A stretch of DNA of 64,000 nucleotides from Curtobacterium sp. MCLR17_032 (GTDB lineage Bacteria; Actinomycetota; Actinomycetes; Actinomycetales; Microbacteriaceae). Of the stretch, positions 44,573-52,705 are shown one piece after another. The stretch covers positions 2,852,001-2,916,000 of the forward strand of contig NZ_CP126268.1 of assembly GCF_003234795.2 (NCBI RefSeq). Direction: 5' to 3'. Numbering within the stretch: position 1 is the stretch's first letter; every line of letters begins with the position of its first letter. The translations under genes were made by a program, and so were the position numbers. The notes under the pieces were generated by a model. It was not told the DNA's origin and did not search any database. It worked only from the letters and a program-made list of their open reading frames with translations.

Positions 44573-45607
44573 ATGATGACATCTCGATCCCAAGAGGCTC
44601 TCCCGCGGAGACGATTCACGCGTCCGGGTAAGGCCCGCGGAAGTGTATCGATCGTCCTGACGGCGATATCAGTGTTACTGCTGCTTGTTGGCGTCTTGGC
44701 TCCGCACACCGGTGGCGGCAAGTTACCCGTGCTGTACCTGCTAGTAGCGTTCCATTCGCTTTTCATGGTGGGTGTCACCGCCTTTACACTTTTGGCCGTC
44801 ATTGTCGTTGCGGCGCTCCGCTGGCGATGGGTGACCATAGTCATCGCACTCATAGCTCTTGTGGCGAGCGTGAGCGTTATGGTTCCGAGCTTGAACCGTT
44901 CGCCAAGAGTGGAGCCGGCTCGCGTCGCTTCATCGGGTGCCGGAACACTCCGGGTGCTTGAATGGAACACTGGCGAGCAGGACGTCGACACTACGGTTCT
45001 GCAGACGCTAATCAAGCAGACCGATCCAAACATCATTGTGCTCCCGGAGTATTTTACGCAGCTCGCGAAAGGAACGTTGGCTGATGTCGCAAAGCAGCGA
45101 GATATGCAGATCCTTGGCTGGAACGGTTCATCGGCGACGGCGTTGATCTCGCGATCGCTTGGCAACTACCGGGTCGACCACTCCGGGACCCCGCCTTGGG
45201 CTGGATTCGTCGCGGTACCTGCGAACCCTCAATCGCCGCGCTTAGTGATCACTCACCTGCAGCGCCCCAGCCTGACGAGCACGTCGCTGTGGCGTGAACA
45301 CGTCGAGTGGGCTGCCGCTCAGTGCCAGCAAGGCACTATCGCAGTTGGGGATTTCAACGCGACAGCGCCGAATATCAATCCGTCGACGAAGCTTGGCAAG
45401 TGCTCCGACAGCGCGGCAGCACTTGGCGAGAGCCCTCAGGGCACCTGGCCTACAGCGTTGCCTGGCTCGCTTGGTGCGACAATTGACCATGTGTTCGTCG
45501 GCCCCGGCTGGAAGGCGGCAGCGTTCTCTGTTCTCGATGGCCTCGACGAAGCCGGGTCGGACCATCGACCGACGTTTGCCGTGGTCACCCCTGCCCGCCG
45601 AACATAG
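44573..45607 (+). CDS. Membrane-anchored endonuclease/exonuclease/phosphatase family protein
   Basis: A 344-residue protein. Two or three N-terminal transmembrane helices (VSIVLTAISVLLLLVGVLA, VLYLLVAFHSLFMVGVTAF, VTIVIALIALVASVSVMV) are followed by an EEP catalytic domain from about 120: TLRVLEWNTGEQD, PNIIVLPEY, ITHLQRPS, AVGDFNAT and GSDHRPTF carry the usual Asn, Glu, Asp and His catalytic residues. It probably cleaves a phosphodiester or lipid phosphate outside the membrane. Two ATGs in tandem (44573 and 44576) follow GGAG; the second has better spacing. A strong terminator follows. Confidence 0.88.
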   Translation: MMTSRSQEALPRRRFTRPGKARGSVSIVLTAISVLLLLVGVLAPHTGGGKLPVLYLLVAFHSLFMVGVTAFTLLAVIVVAALRWRWVTIVIALIALVASVSVMVPSLNRSPRVEPARVASSGAGTLRVLEWNTGEQDVDTTVLQTLIKQTDPNIIVLPEYFTQLAKGTLADVAKQRDMQILGWNGSSATALISRSLGNYRVDHSGTPPWAGFVAVPANPQSPRLVITHLQRPSLTSTSLWREHVEWAAAQCQQGTIAVGDFNATAPNINPSTKLGKCSDSAAALGESPQGTWPTALPGSLGATIDHVFVGPGWKAAAFSVLDGLDEAGSDHRPTFAVVTPARRT

Positions 45608-45641
45608 AAAGGGCGGTCGGCGTGTGCCGACCGCCCTTTCT
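45606..45641. terminator. Bidirectional terminator between convergent island genes
   Basis: A perfect 16-bp stem, AGAAAGGGCGGTCGGC (45606-45621) with its complement (45626-45641), and a GTGT loop. A and T runs at the foot allow use on both strands. Confidence 0.92.
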
Positions 45642-45650
45642 GTGAGGAGG

Positions 45651-46115
45651 TCAGTAGTTGACCGCGACCTTGCTTGCGTTGAGGAACGTGTTTCGGTTAG
45701 AACCGGAAGTGTTCCCGTTGATTGCGGTGATGACGAACTGGTAGGTGCCCGAACCCGGGTTCCCGAAGGAGTACGTGCCACAAGCGTGCGTGGCGCTACC
45801 GTCGGCGCGTCCGTTCCGGTACAGGGTGACCTTGACGCTCGACAGCTTCGTCGAGCCCGGCGTCTTGCCGGCCGCGTTCACCTCGCAGCTGGAAAGCGTC
45901 ACAGTGGTTGTCGCGTTGTCCGATCCGTTGTCGATCCACTGACGGCTCGAGAACGTCGGCTGAACCTGGTTCAGAGAGCTCGTGAAGCTCCCCTCCGCGA
46001 ACGCCGAGCCCGTCAGGCCGCCTACTGCGAGTGCCGGAGCGCCGACCGCGATGACCCCGCCTGCGATCAGCTTCATCCTGAGACTAAGCCCCTTTGCCTT
46101 GCTCTTTACTACCAT
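45651..46115 (-). CDS. Small secreted protein with one cysteine pair
   Basis: A 154-residue exported protein. A basic N-terminus (VVKSKAKGLSLRMK) and hydrophobic core (LIAGGVIAVGAPALAV) end in a signal-peptidase site SAFA-EG at about residue 40. The mature part, about 114 residues, is Ser/Thr/Asn-rich and beta-like, with two cysteines (SSCEVN, HACGTY) likely forming a disulfide. The start is taken as ATG 46115, preceded by GGGGAT; ATG 46127 is possible. It lies between the EEP gene and a signal peptidase I gene that may process it. No known family is recognised. Confidence 0.8.
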   Translation of the reverse strand: MVVKSKAKGLSLRMKLIAGGVIAVGAPALAVGGLTGSAFAEGSFTSSLNQVQPTFSSRQWIDNGSDNATTTVTLSSCEVNAAGKTPGSTKLSSVKVTLYRNGRADGSATHACGTYSFGNPGSGTYQFVITAINGNTSGSNRNTFLNASKVAVNY

Positions 46116-46247
46116 GAGAATCCCCATTCTTCTAGGTGAGGCCCGCCTACGAGCGGCGCCAACCTGACAGTATGGGCAAGACTCGTCGCAGCACAAGAGA
46201 GGTGCTCAGAATGACGAGGCCGCCTGCACGCACGTACAGAAAATGCC

Positions 46248-46934
46248 ATGGACCGGGAGAGCGACGTGGACACCTCCAAGTCAGGCCAAACCAGCCGAGC
46301 GCGTGTTCTCCGCGACATCGTCGTACTGCTGCTCGTAGCGGTGATCGTGCTGATGGGCCTGAGAACGTACGTGGTCCGTGCGCTCGTAGTCCCCTCTCAG
46401 TCGATGCAACCGACGCTTTTGGAGGGCAGCCGTATTTATGTCAACCAGCTGAGCCCGCGCCTTGCCGCTGTGCACCGCGGTGACATCGTCGTGTTTCGCG
46501 ACCCGGGAGGATGGCTCCCGGAGCACCCGAACTCACATCTGAGCGATGGGAGTGTCCTTGGAAATATATGGTCTTCATTCACTCAATTCATCGGTTTTCA
46601 GCCTCGGGCGAATGACGCGCAGATTGTTAAGCGGGTGATCGGAATACCCGGAGACACTGTTTCCTGCTGCACGGATGATGGGCTCCTCAAAGTGAACGGC
46701 AAGGCAATCGATGAGCCTTATCTTGCCAGCGCTGCATCAGCTCGGCTGCCGGCGAGCACGCCATTTGCGGTGAAAGTGCCCGCCGGGAAGCTATGGGTTC
46801 TTGGCGACAATCGTGTTCACTCTCAAGATTCTCGTAGCCATGTCCTCGCTTCTGATCAAGGGTTCGTCCCCGAGAAAAACGTGACTGGATTGGTTGTCGC
46901 AACTACTTCAGGGGGTTTCCGATGGCTTGACTAG
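46248..46934 (+). CDS. lepB: Signal peptidase I (island copy)
   Basis: A 228-residue type I signal peptidase with one N-terminal transmembrane helix (DIVVLLLVAVIVLMGL). Catalytic Ser52 is in VPSQSMQPTL and the general-base Lys128 in IVKRVIGIPGD; the conserved GDNRVHSQDSR box follows. Length fits a Gram-positive Sip-type enzyme. A GTG at 46266 with GGGAGAG upstream is an alternative start. Chromosomal actinobacteria usually keep their housekeeping copy near rplS; this one in an A+T-richer island beside a secreted protein is probably an acquired, dedicated enzyme (inference). A hairpin follows at 46937. Confidence 0.92.
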   Translation: MDRESDVDTSKSGQTSRARVLRDIVVLLLVAVIVLMGLRTYVVRALVVPSQSMQPTLLEGSRIYVNQLSPRLAAVHRGDIVVFRDPGGWLPEHPNSHLSDGSVLGNIWSSFTQFIGFQPRANDAQIVKRVIGIPGDTVSCCTDDGLLKVNGKAIDEPYLASAASARLPASTPFAVKVPAGKLWVLGDNRVHSQDSRSHVLASDQGFVPEKNVTGLVVATTSGGFRWLD

Positions 46935-46936
46935 GT

Positions 46937-46959
46937 GAATACTGATTAGGGAAGTATTC
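46937..46959 (+). terminator. Hairpin after lepB
   Basis: GAATACT-GATTAGGGA-AGTATTC is a perfect 7-bp stem with a 9-nt loop, starting 2 nt after the lepB stop. Confidence 0.6.
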
Positions 46960-47322
46960 GTATCGCCGCGCTTCGTAGCCAGCCAGCCAGCTTCCTGCAT
47001 TCCTTATTGCTGGGTTGTGCGCCGCGCTCGGGTCGCTGCTCGCTATCGTTTCGGATCCGTCAAATGAGGCGCGAATGAACTCGGAAGAACGTTCCTCCCC
47101 GAGGTGCTCAACAGTTCGCACGCCTCACTGTGTCGGCCCACACGATACTGGCGTGACCGCTTGCCGCCGGAGCTTCGCACCGACGTTTCAGACCAACAAC
47201 TCATGGCGCAGGCGTTCCCGACGGCTCTCCCCGAGCCAGGCAAGCCCCGTCTCCTGCGTCCAGGCGAAGACACCGACCTCACAGGGTCGGTTAGCCACCC
47301 GAACACGTCTGTGATCATCCAA
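46960..47322. other. Island sequence without a recognisable gene
   Basis: About 360 bp between the lepB terminator and the split-gene boundary. Short open frames occur on both strands but none has a ribosome-binding site or family-like sequence. It may be remnant DNA from the insertion. Confidence 0.5.
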
Positions 47323-47745
47323 CGCGCCGGCGATGCAGAGGACGACGATCGCCGCGATCATCGCTGCCGACGACCGGCTTCGGTCCTTCCGGCGTTCGCG
47401 GACCTCGACGACGAGCACGGCTGCCGGGATCCCGACGGCGATGGCGACGCCCAACAGGACGGCCAGCGTGGTGCCCGGGGTCGGCTCTCCGGACCCGAAG
47501 GTCTGCTGCAGGCTCGCCCGGAGTTGGAACGCGAAGCCCACGACGAGTGCAACGGGCATCAGCAACGCCACGACGACGCTCGACGACCGGTTGGTCACCT
47601 GTGTGGATTGGGCGGGCGGCGCCGGGGTCGTCCGCCCCGGGACGGCGGCGTCGAGCCCGTAGGGACCTGGTGAGCCCCGGTCCTCGTCCGGCTGCGACTC
47701 GGGTCCGTCGTCCGGTCCGCGGGCGTGATCGCGTGCATCGTTCAT
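47323..47745 (-). pseudogene. 5' part of a split membrane-protein gene
   Basis: From ATG 47745 (GGGGGGAAC upstream) the frame encodes a Pro/Asp-rich cytoplasmic tail and two complete transmembrane helices (VVVALLMPVALVVGFAFQL, LAVLLGVAIAVGIPAAVLVV), then the beginning of a third (AAMIAAIVVLCIAGA). At 47323 the sequence changes to island DNA, giving a spurious tail to 47188. The missing end is found at 43974-44435, where ALLSTVG completes the third helix in frame. The intact gene would be convergent with hrpA. Confidence 0.75.
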
Positions 47746-47792
47746 GTTCCCCCCGAGACCCATCTTGCCGGACCAGGACTACGGTGACCGCC

Positions 47793-48161
47793 ATGATCGG
47801 CTCACTCGACGTCGTCGTCCTGGACTGCCCGGACACCCGCGCCCTCGCTCGCTTCTACGCCGAAGTCCTCGGCGGGGAGATCGTCGCCTACGACGAGGAC
47901 TGGGCCGAGGTGGTCCTGCCCTTCGCCGGACACCGACCGTTGCTCGCCCTGCAGCGGGTCGACGACTACCGGGCTCCGGACTGGCCGGGGCAGGACGTCC
48001 CGCAGCAGCTCCACCTCGACGTGAAGGTGGACGACCTCGACATCGGAGAACAGGCCGTGCTGGCGATCGGCGCGCGGGCGACGGGCGAGGGCACCGACAC
48101 CTTCCGGGTCTACCTCGACCCGGCGGGGCACCCGTTCTGCCTGGTCCGCCCCCAGGACTGA
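47793..48161 (+). CDS. VOC (glyoxalase/bleomycin-resistance fold) protein
   Basis: A 122-residue protein of the vicinal-oxygen-chelate superfamily. It begins MIGSLDVVVLDCPDTRALARFY and shows the second module with QLHLDVKVDDLD and YLDPAGHPFCLV, the paired beta-alpha-beta-beta-beta pattern. Glyoxalase-like metal ligands (His in QLHLDV, Glu position near the C-terminus) are only partly present, so an enzymatic role is not certain. It stands alone after the split membrane-protein gene. Confidence 0.87.
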   Translation: MIGSLDVVVLDCPDTRALARFYAEVLGGEIVAYDEDWAEVVLPFAGHRPLLALQRVDDYRAPDWPGQDVPQQLHLDVKVDDLDIGEQAVLAIGARATGEGTDTFRVYLDPAGHPFCLVRPQD

Positions 48162-48171
48162 CCCGCGCCGG

Positions 48172-48777
48172 TCAGGCCGACGTCGCCGGCTCGGCCGGCC
48201 CGGTCGGCGAGGCAGGCGAGGCGGGCGACGCGGGCGAGCCGGGCTCGACCGCCAGCCCCTCGACCACCTCGACCCGCGGCAGTTCCGCGAGCAGCGCACC
48301 CGGCAGGAACAGCTTTGCCCCGCGGACGCCCGCCCCGATGACGACCTCGGGCGCCTCGAGCACCCGGGAGTCGACGTACACCGCCCAGTCCGCGGGCAGC
48401 CCGATCGGCGTGATCCCGCCGTACTCCATCCGGGTGCGCTCGACCGCGTCGTCCATCGGTGCGAAGCTGACCTTCCGGGCGCCGAGCAGCCCCTTGACGG
48501 TCCGGTTGACGTCGAGCTTCGTGGACGCGAGCACGACGCACGCCGCGTAGGTCACGGTGTCGCCGCGCTTGCCCGCGACGACGATGCAGTTCGCACCACC
48601 GGACACCGGGAACCCGTAGGCCTCGGAGAACGCTGCCGTGTCCGCCAGGTCCGGGTCGATCGGCGACGCCTCGATCCGCTGCAGCACGGCGGAGGGCAGG
48701 GCGACCAGGGCCTCCGCGACGGGGATGGCGATCGAGCCGGTGGCGAGCAGGACGGGCATGCGGTTCAACGTCGGCAT
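48172..48777 (-). CDS. YbaK/EbsC-family aminoacyl-tRNA deacylase-like protein
   Basis: A 201-residue protein with the YbaK editing-domain fold: IVVAGKRGDTVTYAACVVLAS, the conserved lysine/arginine in LDVNRTVKGLLGARKVSFAP and the GGITPIGLP motif. It probably hydrolyses mischarged aminoacyl-tRNA in trans. The last 25 residues are a repeat of Pro-Ala-Ser (GSPASPASPASPTG), encoded by a run of GGCGxGGC-type codons and likely a slippage expansion. It is convergent with the VOC gene. Confidence 0.88.
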   Translation of the reverse strand: MPTLNRMPVLLATGSIAIPVAEALVALPSAVLQRIEASPIDPDLADTAAFSEAYGFPVSGGANCIVVAGKRGDTVTYAACVVLASTKLDVNRTVKGLLGARKVSFAPMDDAVERTRMEYGGITPIGLPADWAVYVDSRVLEAPEVVIGAGVRGAKLFLPGALLAELPRVEVVEGLAVEPGSPASPASPASPTGPAEPATSA

Positions 48778-48849
48778 CGCTCCACCCTAGGGACGCCCAC
48801 CACGACGACGTGTCAGCCGGAACGCGGACGAAGCGACCCGACCCGACCC

Positions 48850-50076
48850 TCACCGCGAGCCGACCACCCGCCGCCGGTCCCGCGCCGATGCCCAGACCTG
48901 CACGACCAGCCCGAGCGCGATGAACCCCGCCATCATCCCGCCCATCGCCGTCGCGGTGCCGCCGAGCGCCCCGGCGAGCGGCGTCGCCAACCCACCGAGC
49001 CCGAACGTCAGCCCACCAGCCAGCGCCGAGGCGGTCCCGGGGTGCCGGTGGCCGAGTGCCTGCGTCAGCGTGATCGACCCGGGGATCACCCAGCCCCACG
49101 CGGCGGTGACGAGTGCCAGCGCCGGCCAGACCACGGCCGCGCCGGCACCGCTGACCGCGCCGAGCAGGACGAACACCGACCCGACGGTGCCGACGGCGAG
49201 GCCGATCGTGTAGAGCCGGTCCTCGGCGACGCGGCCGACGAGCTGCCGGAACACCAGTGTCGACACGATCATGCACGACGCGTTCGAGGCGAAGACGAGC
49301 GTGTAGAGCCCCTCGCCGAAGCCGTACTGCTGCTGGAACACGAACGACGACGTGGCGATGTACGAGAAGAACCCGATGGTCCCGCAGCACCCGGTGACGA
49401 GGTACCAGCGGAACCGCGGGATGCGCAGCAGCTCGGCCATCCGTTCGAGCACGGCGCGGGGCGACCGGCCGCCCGGGGTCGGCTCGACGAGGGTCTCCGG
49501 CAGGGACCGTGCGGCCGCGATGGTGAGGACGGCGCCGAGGACCGCGAGCACGACGAACGCCCCGCGCCAGGTCGAGAACGACAGCACGACCCCGCCCGCG
49601 AGCGGTGCGACGACCGGCCCGACCGAGTTCACGACCGCGAGCGTCGAGTACAGCCGGCTGCGCTCGGTCCCGGTGGCCGCGTCACCGACCATCGCCCGAC
49701 CCGCCACCGCGGCGGCGGCTCCACCGAGGCCCTGCACGACCCGGGCGACGACCAGGGTCACGATGTCCGGGGCGATCGCGCAGACCAGTCCGGCGACGGC
49801 GAACAGCGCCGTCCCGCCGAGCATGATCCGGCGCCGTCCGACCCCGTCGCTGATCGGTCCGACGACGATCTGCCCGACCGCGAAGGCGACGAGGAACGCG
49901 GTCAGCGTGAGCTGGACGGCGGCGGTCGAGACGTCGAGGTCACGGGCGATGGCCGGCAGCCCCGGGATGTACATGTCGGTCGCGAAGGGCGACACCCCGA
50001 CGATCAGGCTGAGGGTCAGCAACGGTCCCCGGCGCCCGGTCCAGGACGTGCGGGCCGGATCGGCAACGCTGCTCAT
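48850..50076 (-). CDS. MFS transporter, Bcr/CflA-type
   Basis: A 408-residue transporter with 12 predicted transmembrane helices. It begins TLSLIVGVSPFATDMYIPGLPAIARDL, the hallmark of the Bcr/CflA drug-efflux group, with motif A VGPISDGVGRRRIMLGG and motif C NSVGPVVAPLAGG. The start ATG 50076 is preferred to an upstream in-frame start. It follows the GH3 gene on the same strand but a perfect REP palindrome in between probably ends the GH3 transcript. The exported substrate is unknown. Confidence 0.92.
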   Translation of the reverse strand: MSSVADPARTSWTGRRGPLLTLSLIVGVSPFATDMYIPGLPAIARDLDVSTAAVQLTLTAFLVAFAVGQIVVGPISDGVGRRRIMLGGTALFAVAGLVCAIAPDIVTLVVARVVQGLGGAAAAVAGRAMVGDAATGTERSRLYSTLAVVNSVGPVVAPLAGGVVLSFSTWRGAFVVLAVLGAVLTIAAARSLPETLVEPTPGGRSPRAVLERMAELLRIPRFRWYLVTGCCGTIGFFSYIATSSFVFQQQYGFGEGLYTLVFASNASCMIVSTLVFRQLVGRVAEDRLYTIGLAVGTVGSVFVLLGAVSGAGAAVVWPALALVTAAWGWVIPGSITLTQALGHRHPGTASALAGGLTFGLGGLATPLAGALGGTATAMGGMMAGFIALGLVVQVWASARDRRRVVGSR

Positions 50077-50162
50077 CGCCGCCACCCTAGCCCGCGCACA
50101 CCCCGTGGCGACAGGGCCGACCACGGCCGGCACGGGTCCGGATCGGCACCCGGCCGCATGAC

Positions 50163-50204
50163 GGACGGGAGGCCCGTGACCAGCTGGTCACGGGCCTCCC
50201 GTCC
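50163..50204. repeat. REP-like palindrome, copy 5 (perfect)
   Basis: A perfect 21+21 bp palindrome with the same 11-bp ends as copy 3 but a different centre (CCGTGACCAG/CTGGTCACGG), between the GH3 stop and the MFS start. Confidence 0.9.
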
Positions 50205-50251
50205 GACGGCCCCGCGCTCCCCCGCGGCGGCCGTCACCGGCCGGTTCCCCG

Positions 50252-52705
50252 TCAGCCGACGACCTCCCACGTGACGAGTCGCGCGTCACGGGTGGTGACC
50301 TCGTGCACGGGTCCCTCGACCGCGAGGAGCGCTCGCGGTGTCGCGGTGCCGGGCAGGACCCGGGCGGCGGTGGCGCGCTCGTTGACGATGACGCCACCGG
50401 TCGCGGTGTCGGCGTCCGCCACTGAGGCCGAGGCCGCCGCGTGCGAGCCGACCCAGACCTCCACGTCGCCGGGTTCCACGATCCGGACCATGCGCCGGTC
50501 GCTGAACGCCAGGCGGGTGGTGGGGACGGTGAAGGCGAGCCGCACGGACGCGCCGGCGTCGAGGTCGACGCGGGCGTAGCCGAGCAGCTGCACGACCGGA
50601 CGGGTGACCGATCCGGCGACGTCGTGCCCGAACAGCTGCACAACGTGGGCGCCGGCGACCGAGCCGGTGTTCGTCACCGTGACGCTGGCACTGAACGCTG
50701 ACCCGGCACGGACCGACTCGTCGACGACCAGGTCGGCGTACTCGAAGGACGCGTACGACAGGCCGAAGCCGAACGGCCGCACTGGGGTGGAGTCGGTCGC
50801 GGTGACGTCCGACGGACCACCGAGGGCCGGGTGCAGGTACGAGTACGGCTGCGCGCCGGCGGAGCGGGGCAAGGACACCGGCAGTCGACCGGAGGGGTTC
50901 ACCCGACCGGTGACGACGTCGGCGATCGCGAGCCCGCCGCCCTCACCGGGGAAGAACGCCTGCAGGACGGCGGCGGGCCGCGGCCCCTCGCCGTCGAGCG
51001 CCCAGCTGACGGCGTACGGCCGCCCGGTGAGGAGCACCAGGACGACCGGCGTACCGGTGGCGACCACGGCCTCCACCAGGTCGCGCTGCACGCCGGGCAG
51101 GTCGAGCGACTCGGAGTCGTTGCCCTCGCCGACGGTGCCACGGCCGAACAGGCCGGCCTGGTCGCCGACGACGACGACGGCGAGCTCGGCCTCCGTCGCG
51201 GCGGCGACGGCGTCCGCGATGCCGGTGCGGTCCTCCCCCTCGACCGTGCAGCCCTCGACGACCCGGACCGACGCGCCGGCGAACGCGTCGGTCAGCGCCT
51301 CGGCGACGGTCGGGATCGAGAACCCGAGCGGCAGTCCGGGGTGGGCGGCCAGGACGTGGTTCGCGAACGAGTAGCAGCCCTGCAGCGCCTCGGCCCGGTC
51401 GGCGTTGGGGCCGATGACGGCGACGGTGCCGGGGGTCTGCCGGACCGGCAGGACCCCGTCGTTGCCGAGCAGCACGATCGACTCCTCGGCGAGACGTCGG
51501 GCGAGCGCCTGGTGCCGGGGCGAGTCGAGGTCGACGCCGGTGGGCGGTTCGTCCTCGTACGCCTCGGGGTCGAGCAGGCCCAGGGCCTCCTTCTGCGCGA
51601 GGGCACGGAGGACCGCGCGGTCGACGTACGCCTCGTCGAGCTGGCCGGACCGGACGCGCTCCAGCAGGGGCTGCAGGTACGCGTCGCCGGTGGGCAGCTC
51701 GACGTCGATGCCGGCCTCGAGGGCGAGCGCCGCCGCTTCCCCACGGTCGGCGGCGACGGCGTGCATGACCTCGAGGAAGGCGATCGCGAAGTAGTCCGCG
51801 ACGACGGTGCCGTCGAAGCCGAGCTGTTCGCGGAGCACGCCCGTCAGGTACTCGGGGTTGGCGGCCATCGGGACGCCGTCGGTCTCGGTGTACGAGTTCA
51901 TCACCGAGCGGGCACCGCCGTCGAGCAGCGCCATCTCGAACGGCGGCAGGAACACGTCGCGGATCTCGCGCGGCCCGGCGGAGACGGGCGCGTGGTTGCG
52001 TCCGGCGCGGGACGCCGAGTAGCCGAGGAAGTGCTTCAGGGTGGCGTGCACGCCGGCGTCCTGCAGGCCGCGGACGTAGGCGGTGCCGACCGTGCCGACC
52101 AGGTACGGGTCCTCACCGATGCACTCGTCGACGCGGCCCCAGCGGGGGTCGCGGACGACGTCGAGCACCGGGGCGAGCCCCTGGTGGATGCCGAGCTCAC
52201 GCATCGAGTCGCCGATCGCACGGCCGACCTGTTCGACGAGTTCCGGGTCGAACGAGGCACCCCACGCGAGCGGGGTCGGGAAGGTCGCGGCCTTCCAGGC
52301 GGCCAGTCCGGTGAGGCACTCCTCGTGCACGAGGGCGGGGATGCCGAGCCGCGTCTCCCGCTTCAGGCGGCGCTGCTCCTGCCAGAGCCACGCGGCTCGC
52401 TCCTCGGCGTCGACCGGGCGGGTTCCGTAGACGCGGGTGTAGTGCCCGATGCCGTCACGGGTGACGTCGGGCAGCGTGGCCCGGTCGTCCTGCGCGGCCG
52501 CCATCTCGCCCTGCATGGGTGCGACGACGCCGTTCTGATCGAGCCAGTAGCCGACGATCTGCGCCGTCTTCTCCTCGAGCGTCATCCGGGCGAGCAGGTC
52601 GCGGACACGGTCGCTCACCTCGGGGACGGCCGGGAGGCCCGTGGCCGGGTCCGACAGTTCGGTGCGGACCGTGTCGACCTGTCGGGGTTCGTTGGTGATC
52701 GTCAT
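50252..52705 (-). CDS. Glycoside hydrolase family 3 (beta-xylosidase/beta-glucosidase-like)
   Basis: An 817-residue GH3 enzyme with the N-terminal TIM-barrel (LLARMTLEEKTAQIVGYW), the (alpha/beta)6 domain and a C-terminal fibronectin-III-like domain (FGFGLSYASFEYADLVV). The nucleophile Asp is in DGTVVADYFAIAFL, and CIGEDPYLVG and LKHFLGYSAS mark the substrate pocket. No signal peptide is present, so it acts in the cytosol on imported oligosaccharides. Its ATG overlaps the permease stop (ATGA). About residues 20-30 (ATGLPAVPE) correspond to half a REP sequence. Confidence 0.93.
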   Translation of the reverse strand: MTITNEPRQVDTVRTELSDPATGLPAVPEVSDRVRDLLARMTLEEKTAQIVGYWLDQNGVVAPMQGEMAAAQDDRATLPDVTRDGIGHYTRVYGTRPVDAEERAAWLWQEQRRLKRETRLGIPALVHEECLTGLAAWKAATFPTPLAWGASFDPELVEQVGRAIGDSMRELGIHQGLAPVLDVVRDPRWGRVDECIGEDPYLVGTVGTAYVRGLQDAGVHATLKHFLGYSASRAGRNHAPVSAGPREIRDVFLPPFEMALLDGGARSVMNSYTETDGVPMAANPEYLTGVLREQLGFDGTVVADYFAIAFLEVMHAVAADRGEAAALALEAGIDVELPTGDAYLQPLLERVRSGQLDEAYVDRAVLRALAQKEALGLLDPEAYEDEPPTGVDLDSPRHQALARRLAEESIVLLGNDGVLPVRQTPGTVAVIGPNADRAEALQGCYSFANHVLAAHPGLPLGFSIPTVAEALTDAFAGASVRVVEGCTVEGEDRTGIADAVAAATEAELAVVVVGDQAGLFGRGTVGEGNDSESLDLPGVQRDLVEAVVATGTPVVLVLLTGRPYAVSWALDGEGPRPAAVLQAFFPGEGGGLAIADVVTGRVNPSGRLPVSLPRSAGAQPYSYLHPALGGPSDVTATDSTPVRPFGFGLSYASFEYADLVVDESVRAGSAFSASVTVTNTGSVAGAHVVQLFGHDVAGSVTRPVVQLLGYARVDLDAGASVRLAFTVPTTRLAFSDRRMVRIVEPGDVEVWVGSHAAASASVADADTATGGVIVNERATAARVLPGTATPRALLAVEGPVHEVTTRDARLVTWEVVG

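Larger units (their letters stand above)
44436..47322. mobile_element. A+T-richer 2.9-kb insertion carrying three genes
   Basis: The flanking gene halves join cleanly if this block is removed. Inside, AT-rich words (AAGAAATTTGC, AAAGATTTAG, GGAAATATATGG) and less GC-biased codons contrast with the neighbours. It contains an EEP-family gene, a small secreted-protein gene and a signal peptidase I gene, each with its own hairpin terminator or spacing. A 3-bp repeat (CGC) flanks it; no terminal inverted repeats or transposase/integrase gene are seen. From 46960 to 47322 no convincing gene was found. Confidence 0.65.

Noticed and set aside
47015..47314. 99-codon plus-strand frame at the right end of the island
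   Set aside because: No ribosome-binding site, a basic Ser/Arg-rich product, and it overlaps the junction of the split gene.
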